From an uncultured Lachnospiraceae bacterium (GTDB lineage: Bacteria; Bacillota; Clostridia; Lachnospirales; Lachnospiraceae), in NCBI GenBank assembly GCA_902776305.1, contig CACYPS010000033.1, positions 1 to 33,021 of the forward strand: a stretch of DNA of 33,021 bases, in the 5' to 3' direction. This document shows, in pieces, positions 24,284 to 30,876 of the stretch. Each line of letters opens with the position of its first letter. Positions within the stretch are counted from its first letter, which is position 1. The position numbers were made by a program, and so were the translations under genes. The notes under the pieces were generated by a model. That model did no database searches. It had not been told where the DNA came from and saw only the letters and a list, made by a program, of their open reading frames with translations.

Positions 24284-26113
24284 ATGTATTGTAAGTATTG
24301 CGGGAAACGACTGCCGGATGATGCCAGATTCTGCATCTACTGCGGACATGGAGTCTCTGAATCGGTGGAGGAAGGGCAGAATGTTCGCGGAGGAGATGAA
24401 CCCCGGAATTATGCAGCCTTTGAGGAAACGCAGGGCGCAGGAAACTATTATCGCCCATATCCCATCGCGGTCGAAGATATGGCGGTGCCTGAAAAGAAAC
24501 GGAAGAAGAACCTTCTTCCGATTGTCATTCTGGTTGCCGTGATTGTGCTTCTGGGAGCGGCAGTTGTGTTTGCTTTTCACATCAAAAACCGGGAGACTGG
24601 AGAACAGGAAAACAAGAATGGAAAGACGCAGTCGGAATCCTCTAATACAGATGAAAGCCGAATTGAAAACAAGGATGCTAAGGGTTCCGGAGACGCAAAT
24701 GATGTCAAAGGCTCTCAGGCATCAGCACCGGGTAAACTGACTGCCATAGTTACCAGTGCCGTACCCGATGAGCTTGCAGGCAGAACAGAACTGTATTTTG
24801 CGACCGCCGCCGCATCATCAGAACTTGTTCAGGCGAATACCTCGATATATAACGGAGCTGTATGCGCTGTCGATGGAGATGCTGTCACGTCATGGCAGGA
24901 GGGTGCGCCTGGAAACGGGGTCGGTGAGACTCTCACGATTGGTTTCTTAGAACCCCAGTGCGTGGATTACCTGGAGTTCAATGCCGGTAACTGGCGCGAC
25001 GAGAATCAGTGGAATCGGAATTTGAAGCCGAAGGGGCTGGAAATAACGGTGAACGGGGAAAGATATGAAGTGGAGCTTCAGAACGTTCGTGCGAGCCAGT
25101 ATGTGGTCTTTAGCGAACCGGTGGAGACAGCGGCATTTGTTATTCGGATCACAGATGTGTATCCCGGTGCTGAAGGCGAGAGCGACGTGCCGATTTCAGA
25201 AGTGAGGGCGTTTGGAGAGGCGCTGGGGAAAAATGAGAGGACTATATCGGATACTCAGCCCAAAGTGGCAAATAGCAGCGCGGATGGTAATACCTCTGCT
25301 GACACAGGAAAAAACAATGAGGGGAATGCTTCTTCAAGTGCAAATGCCGGTGTAAACGGAAATGTATCTGCAAATGCAGGCATATCGAACGGTGGTTCAT
25401 TGCGGTACAATGAAGCGGGAAATCCGGACTGGTTTGAAACGAGGTATTTCTGGAAACAGTCTGATGGGGATTGCGTGTGCAGAGTTTCCGGTAACTCGGG
25501 CAAGGATTTGACTTTTGAGTTCAGTGACGGAGTAGTACTGTCCGAGAAGTACTGCGCATATGAAATTCAGGCAGATGGAACTGTTCTGTATTCATATAAG
25601 AAGGGATGGACTGTGAAATATGATCCTGCTTCTGACACATTGTTCCCTGTCTGCGATTTTAATCCTGTGCAAGCTGAATGCGAAGGGGCTTATTTTCCTA
25701 TCTCGCAGGACGAGTTTGAGAGGAATTTGCCCGGCGGGACCATGGGCGCGAATGACGGCGATTATTCAAAGGAAAACTGGATGAGGTCGCAGACAGCCAC
25801 GAGAATGATCATCAAACACCTCGATAACTATGGTTCTCTTTCTTTTATTTCCGATTCGGGGAAGTCGGCGATAACATTTGACGAAGACAAGGAAGGGAGC
25901 GACAGCACAGACATGTTCTATACGAATATCAGCGGCGTGACGCCGGATGATATGTGGGGGATTATGGACGGTGGAGTTGCAGGCAATATCGCCACGCTGC
26001 AGGTCCGCAACGCGCAGGGGCAAAGGGCGAAGGTTGTCGCTGACTTTGAGAGCGGGACGGTTGATTTTGCGGGGGTGATTTACAGAAATACGGCGACGAG
26101 ATACTATCCATGA
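24284..26113 (+). CDS. Zinc-ribbon membrane protein with NADase-type glycan-binding domain
   Basis: 609 aa. Zinc ribbon C3/C6/C17/C20 (MYCKYCGKRLPDDARFCIYC), one membrane helix at about 77-98 (LLPIVILVAVIVLLGAAVVF), an Asn/Ser/Glu-rich spacer, then the discoidin-like domain at about 165-305 (SWQEGAPGNGVGE, FNAGNWRDENQWNRNLKPKG), a second repeat-rich linker, an extra domain (WFETRYFWKQSDGDCVCRVS...) and the C-terminal beta domain shared with 21181. GGGGGA lies 8 nt before the ATG. The zinc ribbon is inside, the rest outside the cell. Function unknown; surface carbohydrate sensing is a guess from the domain name. Confidence 0.85.
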   Translation: MYCKYCGKRLPDDARFCIYCGHGVSESVEEGQNVRGGDEPRNYAAFEETQGAGNYYRPYPIAVEDMAVPEKKRKKNLLPIVILVAVIVLLGAAVVFAFHIKNRETGEQENKNGKTQSESSNTDESRIENKDAKGSGDANDVKGSQASAPGKLTAIVTSAVPDELAGRTELYFATAAASSELVQANTSIYNGAVCAVDGDAVTSWQEGAPGNGVGETLTIGFLEPQCVDYLEFNAGNWRDENQWNRNLKPKGLEITVNGERYEVELQNVRASQYVVFSEPVETAAFVIRITDVYPGAEGESDVPISEVRAFGEALGKNERTISDTQPKVANSSADGNTSADTGKNNEGNASSSANAGVNGNVSANAGISNGGSLRYNEAGNPDWFETRYFWKQSDGDCVCRVSGNSGKDLTFEFSDGVVLSEKYCAYEIQADGTVLYSYKKGWTVKYDPASDTLFPVCDFNPVQAECEGAYFPISQDEFERNLPGGTMGANDGDYSKENWMRSQTATRMIIKHLDNYGSLSFISDSGKSAITFDEDKEGSDSTDMFYTNISGVTPDDMWGIMDGGVAGNIATLQVRNAQGQRAKVVADFESGTVDFAGVIYRNTATRYYP

Positions 26114-26118
26114 TGAGA

Positions 26119-26144
26119 GGGACAGTTAGTAACTGTCCCCTTTA
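26119..26144 (+). terminator. Intrinsic terminator
   Basis: GGGACAGTT-AGT-AACTGTCCC followed by CTTTAT, 5 bp after the stop of the 609-aa gene. Confidence 0.8.
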
Positions 26145-26146
26145 TG

Positions 26147-26250
26147 TTATTCACAGAGCCGCGTAAGGAGTATTTCCGGCTTACGTCGGAACGCGGCTCG
26201 CGAGAAGGGGTAGAGGTCGGCGCAGCCTCCCTCTACCCTATTATTCACAG
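26147..26250. repeat. About 95-bp structured repeat (copy 2) bounded by 10-bp direct repeats
   Basis: Second copy of the repeat at 22638. TTATTCACAG occurs at 26147-26156 and at 26241-26250, directly flanking the 84-bp core. Internal pairs GCCGCGT/ACGCGGC and GTAGAGG/CCTCTAC-like. The direct repeats suggest insertion, but the copy at 22638 has only the left one. Confidence 0.6.
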
Positions 26251-26445
26251 TCACCGCTGTCGGATTTTCGCGAATACACGATGATTAAGCCCGGGCAATT
26301 CGGGGAATACATAGGCTTTACGGAAAAGGAAGTCAGGAATCTCTGCGGCGAGGCTGGGATTAGTTTTGAGTCTATGAAAAAGTGGTACGATGGATACGAA
26401 TGTTTCTGTTCACACTCCCGCGCGACGGGGGATACGAAAAGCTGA
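26251..26445 (+). pseudogene. AAA-ATPase-like gene fragment cut by MITE sequence
   Basis: Reads SPLSDFREYTMIKPGQFGEY, IGFTEKEVRNLC, MKKWYDGYE, the central part of the AAA-ATPase_like family (compare FTGFTEEEV and WYDGYEV in the full paralogues). No P-loop or nuclease part. At 26406 it runs into CTGTTCACACTCCCGCG, which is the end sequence of the MITE-like repeat, and stops at about 26445. Confidence 0.75.
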
Positions 26446-26472
26446 AATCCATATGTAGAATAACCCTTTGTG

Positions 26473-26635
26473 GTTACTGTTCACACTTCCGCACAAAATC
26501 GCCTGTTTTTGCGGCAATTGGGGTGTCATCCTGAGCGTAAGCGAAGGATCTTTTACATAAAGCCGCTGCAGATGGTAAAAGATCCTTCGCTGCGCTCAGG
26601 ATGACAAGGGCAGTACATGAGGTGTGAACAGTAAC
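26473..26635. repeat. 163-bp MITE-like element (copy A)
   Basis: Ends are perfect 14-bp inverted repeats GTTACTGTTCACAC / GTGTGAACAGTAAC. Inside is a long hairpin: GTCATCCTGAGCG...GGATCTTTTAC pairing with GTAAAAGATCC...CGCTCAGGATGAC. No coding capacity. It is a near-perfect inverted copy of 29506-29668, equal in length. No target duplication is seen at this copy. Confidence 0.85.
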
Positions 26636-26636
26636 A

Positions 26637-26718
26637 TCCCATTTATATGATCTGAAATTTTCAGAAACTGATTGTAATAAAACCTGCTTTTTGCTACTAT
26701 AAACTTGAGGAGATACTT
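26637..26718 (+). promoter_or_regulatory. Conserved 82-bp promoter/leader of Rpn locus (copy 2)
   Basis: Matches 7539-7620 with two differences. TATAAA box after TTGCTAC and ribosome site GAGGAG 6 nt before an ATG at 26719. It starts one base after the MITE end. Confidence 0.6.
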
Positions 26719-27340
26719 ATGTACAGGAAAGAAGAGAACAAGGCGATAGGACGGTACTGGGTTTGATGTTGAAGTCCAGCGTAGTGAGGAAGGATCTAAT
26801 ATTCGGAGAGCCAGGTTCAACGGCAGCATGATGGATACCCGTATGTTAAAGAAGAGACAGGAGTTCAAGGAACTGAGGGATGCCTACGTAATCTTCATTT
26901 GCCAGCATGACAAGTTTGGAGATGGTGAGCCCGTATATCATATAGACAAGGTGATAAGAGAGATTGGGGAACCGTATAACGACGGCGCTTATACAATCTA
27001 TGTAAACGGTGTTTATCAAGGAGAGGATAATATTGGCAAGCTGGCGCATGACTTTAACTGTAAGAAGGCTGACGATATCTTTTATAAACCATTTGCGGAT
27101 GGCGTGAGACACTTCAAGGAGACGAAGGAAGGACGTGAGATTATGTGTGAATCGTTTGAGAGATTGGCAGACAAAGTAGCCGAGGAAAGAGCGGAGCAGG
27201 CAACAGTTCAGACAAAAGCCAATATTGTAAAATCACTTATGGAAAACATGAAATGGACTCTGGATCAGGCTTTGACGGCCAGTGGGATACAAGGAAAAGA
27301 ACGTGGGATAATCGCAAAGCAGTTGCAAAGAACTATCTAA
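26719..27340 (+). pseudogene. Rpn/TIGR01784 nuclease with internal deletion and frameshift
   Basis: The ATG at 26719 starts MYRKEENKAIGRYWV and stops. At 26750 the frame changes and reads DGTGFDVEVQRSEEGSNIRR, joining the intact family sequence at about residue 82, so some 80 codons of the N-terminal half are deleted. From there to IIAKQLQRTI at 27340 all is intact. Only the second half of the nuclease core (E-x-Q) remains. The internal short product from 27143 is undamaged. Confidence 0.85.
27143..27340 (+). CDS. Putative intragenic RpnS-like small protein (65 aa)
   Basis: Internal in-frame ATG behind AAGGAAGGA: MCESFERLADKVAEERAEQ. The tail NIVKSLMENMKWTLDQALTA...GIIAKQLQRTI is of the same class as the intact Rpn at 29777 and differs from the tails at 7878-8505. 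Could be made even though the long protein is broken. Confidence 0.5.
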   Translation: MCESFERLADKVAEERAEQATVQTKANIVKSLMENMKWTLDQALTASGIQGKERGIIAKQLQRTI

Positions 27341-27359
27341 GAATTGCAGGATGTTAATT

Positions 27360-27536
27360 ATGTGCGAATCGTTTGAGAGATTGGCGGATAAGGTTGCTGA
27401 GGAAAGAGCGGAACAGACGACAGTTAATAATATAAGGTTAATGATGAAGAATTTAAAATGTAGTATGGAGGAAGCTCTGAACACCATCGAAATTACGGGG
27501 AAAGACAGGGCAATCATAGCAAAACAACTTCAGTAA
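27360..27536 (+). CDS. Free-standing RpnS-like small protein 3 (58 aa)
   Basis: ATG at 27360 with AGGA 8 nt upstream, 19 bp after the preceding stop. MCESFERLADKVAEERAEQT then NNIRLMMKNLKCSMEEALNT, nearly the same as the internal product at 7878 and unlike the tail of its own upstream gene. A stop (AAA to TAA) removes the last three residues compared with the copy at 8320. Likely inhibitor-type module acquired by duplication of the first locus. Confidence 0.6.
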   Translation: MCESFERLADKVAEERAEQTTVNNIRLMMKNLKCSMEEALNTIEITGKDRAIIAKQLQ

Positions 27537-27567
27537 ACAATCTAAGGAATGGACGAGAACTAGCGAA

Positions 27568-27597
27568 TAGGCTATCACTTACGTGGTAGTCTTTTTT
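27568..27597 (+). terminator. Intrinsic terminator of the GGCTATCAC family
   Basis: AGGCTATCAC-TTAC-GTGGTAGTCT followed by TTTTTT; duplicate of 8527-8557. Confidence 0.9.
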
Positions 27598-27626
27598 GTT
27601 TGGAAATATGTGGAAAGGAGACTCAG

Positions 27627-27677
27627 ATGAAAAACTACCCACTCCCCCGAATGCCGACCGGCATTCCACTCAACTGA
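27627..27677 (+). CDS. Possible 16-aa leader-type peptide
   Basis: AAAGGAG lies 6 nt before an ATG that opens MKNYPLPRMPTGIPLN and a TGA stop. A hairpin GAATGCCG-AC-CGGCATTC (27649-27666) overlaps its second half and a strong terminator follows 17 bp after its stop, 50 bp before the surface-protein gene. Layout resembles a leader-peptide attenuator or a stand-alone tiny gene. Coding is not proven. Confidence 0.4.
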   Translation: MKNYPLPRMPTGIPLN

Positions 27678-27694
27678 ATATTTGATATAAACCC

Positions 27695-27731
27695 GGCACC
27701 TATTGGATTTTATTCGATAGGTGCCTTTTTT
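27695..27731 (+). terminator. Intrinsic terminator upstream of surface-protein gene
   Basis: GGCACCTAT...ATAGGTGCC, 9-bp stem with a 13-nt loop, followed by TTTTTT. Lies between the tiny ORF and the gene at 27782. Confidence 0.85.
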
Positions 27732-27781
27732 GTGTTTAAAACGGAGTTTCATAAAAACAAAAAGAGAATCAGGAGATCTTA

Positions 27782-28913
27782 ATGAAAATGAAAAAATGGA
27801 AGAGAGTTTTTTCCGGCATTCTTGCCGCAGTGACCGTCCTTTCGACATGTATTCCGGGTTCGGTCATGGCATCGTCTGAAGAGGTTGAGGTTTGCTATCT
27901 CACGCTTGAAGAAATCATTGATCAGCTGGACGAGGACGAGATTGTTCGACCGGGCGATTATACCGTCCCTGTTGGGAGCGACCTTGACATCAGCCTGGAC
28001 TTTACTAATTTCAACGTAACCGACTGGATGAAAGTGAATATTTACTTTGACGGAGCATATAACGAGGATGGGGAGTATTTCTCTACGGACCACACCGACA
28101 CATATCGGGCGAATTATCATGTTGAACCTGTGAGCGGTCATCCGATATATCAGGTCAGCCGCAATGTCCGTGTGAAAGAGGCTGAAAAGCCGAGGAAAAG
28201 CACAGCGAGCAATACAGGGAAAGCAAGTGCAGGGACTTCTCCCAGCAGTTCAACTGCATCGGGTGGAGGAGATGGCGGACACGGAAAGTCCGATTCAGAC
28301 AAAGACGGTGGAGATGGGAGTCCGGATGACGACTCTCATAACAAGCTGAATGGAGCAGATGCATCCGATCTCTCAGGTGGCGATGCTTCTACAAACATTT
28401 CTGATGAATCAGGTGGTGATTCTATATCGGCTAAGACCGATAGTTCAGGTGAAAACACTATTCCAAAGTCGTCTGATGGTTCAGAAAAAAAGAATAGTTC
28501 CTCCGACTCAGACGAATCACCCAACCCCGACGCCGACGAATACGCCGACGCCAACACCGACAAGCACCCCGACACCTACGCCTACTCCGAGCAAAGGCAG
28601 GGGAAAAGTCGTAAAGCGTTCCTCCGATGAAAATGTGGCCGGGAACGAGAACTACAGCCTTGCGGGTGCCGTGTACGGCATCTACTCGGATGAAGCGTGT
28701 ACCAGAAAAATCACGGAACTGAAAACAGATGAATCCGGGGCGACAAAGGAATGCGAGCTGGAAGCCGGGACGTACTACGTGAAGGAAATCTCCGCTCCCA
28801 AGAATTTCAGGCTGAACGACAGGGTATATACCCTGAAAGTGGAATCCTCGAAAACGACTATGGTAAATGCAGCTGACGGATCGGAAAAAGGTTATGCTGC
28901 ACGTATCTTATGA
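27782..28913 (+). pseudogene. Secreted SpaA/Cna_B-type surface protein, frameshifted and truncated
   Basis: Frame 1 (27782-28630) starts MKMKKWKRVFSGILAAVTVL, a Sec signal peptide ending SVMA, followed by a beta-type domain (MKVNIYFDGAYNEDGEYF) and a Ser/Gly/Asp linker. In the A7 run at 28485-28491 the good frame shifts by one base: downstream the other frame reads a PTPTPTNTPTPTP linker and a SpaA/prealbumin-like domain (YSLAGAVYGIYSDEACTRKI, ELEAGTYYVKEISAPKNF), ending at 28913. No LPxTG or membrane anchor remains, because the 3' end has been replaced by a dehydrogenase fragment. Confidence 0.75.
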
Positions 28914-29373
28914 AGAAGCTGTTTCCCTTATGGCAAATGGATTGGCTTTATATATTCCACCCGAAGATGCGGAAAAACTCGCGCGTATATTCGCCGATAA
29001 TTCTGCCGATGGGGTGCATAGTCACGGAATGAATCGCTTTCCGCGCTATATTAATGACATGAGAAATGGCATCTGCGATCCTTCGGTGCGTCAGGCTGAG
29101 TTTGTATCCGGTTTTGGAGGCCTTGAGGTATGGGACGCTCACTTTGGCGTAGGCCCTCTCATTGCAGAACAGGTATCAGGCCATGCGGCAGAGCTTGCAA
29201 AAACACATCTTGTTCCGACTGGCGATACTGTAATGACGGAGGATGAATGTACTCATGTGAAACTCAGGAAATTGACTTTTACGAGGGAGGATGCAAAAAG
29301 GTATCTTTATTCGATTGATCATCGGAGACGGGTCATAACGTGGGAGGATATTAAGGTAAATATATTTGTCTGA
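28894..29373 (+). pseudogene. YiaK-type (Ldh_2) dehydrogenase N-terminal fragment fused to unknown tail
   Basis: From ATG 28894: LHVSYEEAVSLMANGLALYI, DGVHSHGMNRFPRYINDM and VSGFGGLEVWDAHFGVGPL match the first 95 residues of malate/L-lactate and 2,3-diketo-L-gulonate reductases (about 330 aa). The nucleotide-binding and remaining parts are missing; after about residue 98 comes a 65-residue tail (HVKLRKLTFTREDAKRYLYS) that I do not recognise. It overlaps the end of the surface-protein remnant in another frame. No good ribosome site. Probably non-functional. Confidence 0.65.
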
Positions 29374-29382
29374 GGACATGAG

Positions 29383-29411
29383 GAGGCTATCACATGGGTG
29401 ATGGTCTTTAT
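29383..29411 (+). terminator. Intrinsic terminator of the GGCTATCAC family
   Basis: AGGCTATCAC-ATGG-GTGATGGTCT followed by TTATT; weaker U-tract. Confidence 0.7.
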
Positions 29412-29505
29412 TAAAATGTGAGGGGGGTGTGTTGTGAGTGCTGAGATGCTGATGATTGTATTTTTCTTGAAGAGAAGGGGTAGAGATTTGACATTTTGCA
29501 GCATG

Positions 29506-29668
29506 GTTACTGTTCACACCTCATGTACTGCCCTTGTCATCCTGAGCGCAGCGAAGGATCTTTTACCATCTGCAGCGGCTTTATGTAAAAGATCTTTCGC
29601 TTACGCTCAGGATGACACCCCAATTGCCGCAAAAACAGGCGATTTTGTGCGGAAGTGTGAGCAGTAAC
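29506..29668. repeat. 163-bp MITE-like element (copy B) with 8-bp target duplication
   Basis: Inverted relative to copy A at 26473. Terminal repeats GTTACTGTTCACAC / GTGTGAGCAGTAAC (one mismatch). GCAGCATG stands directly before (29498-29505) and directly after (29669-29676), a perfect 8-bp duplication showing true insertion. Small frames inside are not genes. Confidence 0.9.
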
Positions 29669-29707
29669 GCAGCATGGATTATTCAGGAGTGACTTTTCTG
29701 AAATTGA

Positions 29708-29739
29708 TTGTAATCCAAACATTTTTTTGCTACTATAAT
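29708..29739 (+). promoter_or_regulatory. Promoter of the intact Rpn gene
   Basis: TTGCTAC-TATAAT (-10 at 29734-29739) corresponds to the TATAAA of the two other Rpn leaders. The best -35 candidate TTGTAA (29708) gives a 20-bp spacer, longer than ideal. It begins 31 bp after the MITE target duplication. Confidence 0.5.
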
Positions 29740-29776
29740 TGTAAAGAGATAAGTGGAGATGAAAGAAGGAACTGAG

Positions 29777-30622
29777 ATGACCGGTCTTGATGCCCAGATT
29801 GCAGCAGAACTGGATAAGGTAATTGACGAACTGACATTGTTTGACGATGACCTTATGAGCAAAGTCTTTGATGGGAATACTGAGGCAACGGAGCTGCTGC
29901 TCAGAATTGTTCTCGAAAGAGAGGACATCAAGGTTCTTCGGGTAAAGGGACAGGTAGAGATGAAGAGTCCGTATGTGGGAGGAAGAAGCATACGGCTTGA
30001 TATACATGCTGTTCTTGGTGACGGCACGGAATTTGATGTTGAGGTGCAGCGCAGCGAAAAAGGCTCCCATATCCGGAGGGCAAGGTTTAATGGGAGCATG
30101 ATGGACTCCCGGATGCTAAAGAAGAATCAGAAGTTTAAGGAGCTTAGGGATGCCTATGTGATTTTCATTTGCCAGCATGACAAGTTCGGAGAAGGCGAGC
30201 CTGTATATCATATAGACAAGGTGATTAGAGAGAATGGGAAACCGTATGATGACGGAGCATATACAATTTATGTGAATGGCGTTTATCAAGGTGAGGATAA
30301 TTTCGGCAAGCTGGCGCATGATTTTAGTTGCACGAAGGCCGATGAAATATACTATAAACCGTTTGCGGATGGTGTGAGACATTTCAAGGAGACGAAGGAA
30401 GGACGTGAGATTATGTGCGAATCATTCGAGAGATTGGCAGACAAGATTGCCGAGGAAAGAGCGGAGCAGAGAGCGGAACAGGCAACTGTACAGACAAAAG
30501 TCAGTATAGTTAAATCACTTATGGAAAACATGAAATGGACACTGGATCAGGCTTTGACAGCCAGCGGAATACAAGGAAAAGAACGAGGGGTAATCGCAAA
30601 GCAGTTGCAAAGAACTATTTGA
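29777..30622 (+). CDS. Rpn-family (TIGR01784) PD-(D/E)XK nuclease, intact
   Basis: 281 aa from ATG 29777, chosen because AAGAAGGA lies 6 nt upstream; GTG 29753 and ATG 29759 are in-frame alternatives. The nuclease core is D75 (RLDIHAVL) and E89-x-Q91 (FDVEVQRSE), with Gln in place of Lys as usual in Rpn proteins. The order continues RRARFNGSMMDSRML, VIFICQHD, VYHIDKVI, YTIYVNGVYQG and FADGVRHFKET. The C-terminal 69 residues from M213 form the RpnS-like domain. E. coli Rpn proteins are DNA endonucleases implicated in RecA-independent recombination and phage defence. Only this copy in the window is complete. Confidence 0.85.
   Translation: MTGLDAQIAAELDKVIDELTLFDDDLMSKVFDGNTEATELLLRIVLEREDIKVLRVKGQVEMKSPYVGGRSIRLDIHAVLGDGTEFDVEVQRSEKGSHIRRARFNGSMMDSRMLKKNQKFKELRDAYVIFICQHDKFGEGEPVYHIDKVIRENGKPYDDGAYTIYVNGVYQGEDNFGKLAHDFSCTKADEIYYKPFADGVRHFKETKEGREIMCESFERLADKIAEERAEQRAEQATVQTKVSIVKSLMENMKWTLDQALTASGIQGKERGVIAKQLQRTI
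30413..30622 (+). CDS. Putative intragenic RpnS-like inhibitor (69 aa)
   Basis: Internal ATG with AAGGAAGGA about 9 nt upstream, same position as in the two broken copies. MCESFERLADKIAEERAEQR, then SIVKSLMENMKWTLDQALTA and GVIAKQLQRTI. By analogy with E. coli RpnS it would bind and block the long protein. Inference from position and motif only. Confidence 0.55.
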   Translation: MCESFERLADKIAEERAEQRAEQATVQTKVSIVKSLMENMKWTLDQALTASGIQGKERGVIAKQLQRTI

Positions 30623-30670
30623 TAATCGAAGGATGTCTGTCATAGATGTGAAATATACAGGGATTTTTCC

Positions 30671-30717
30671 CTCTTTAGCTAACAGCGGCACAGGCAGCAA
30701 TTAAGCAGGCTAAATAA
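30671..30717 (+). repeat. About 48-bp repeat after ATPase/Rpn genes (copy 3 of 3)
   Basis: CTTTAGCTAACAGCGGCACA and GGCAGCAATTAAGCAGGCTA align with 4322-4370 and 7383-7428. Confidence 0.5.
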
Positions 30718-30745
30718 AGAATAAGCTTCAAAATTGAAGTGTCGA

Positions 30746-30775
30746 AAAGGCTATCACTTGTGGTAGCCTTTTTTC
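30746..30775 (+). terminator. Intrinsic terminator of the GGCTATCAC family
   Basis: AAAAGGCTATCACTTGTGGT then AGCCTTTTTT, an uninterrupted stem with a short loop; closes the intact Rpn gene. Confidence 0.85.
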
Positions 30776-30876
30776 AAATATACTTTTGTAGTAAGATTCT
30801 TAACAGAATCGGGTGGATAAATCTAAATGGGATATCATTCTTACTATAGAAGATGCAGAAACGAGGTGAGATGTGA

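Noticed and set aside
29434-29667. 77-codon frame on the plus strand
   Set aside because: Most of it is the MITE-like repeat read in one frame; similar frames arise from each copy and are not conserved as protein.
26473-29676. Composite transposon formed by the two inverted MITE copies
   Set aside because: Only the second copy has its own 8-bp duplication, directly around that single element, and the outer flanks 26465-26472 and 29669-29676 do not match; so the elements inserted separately.
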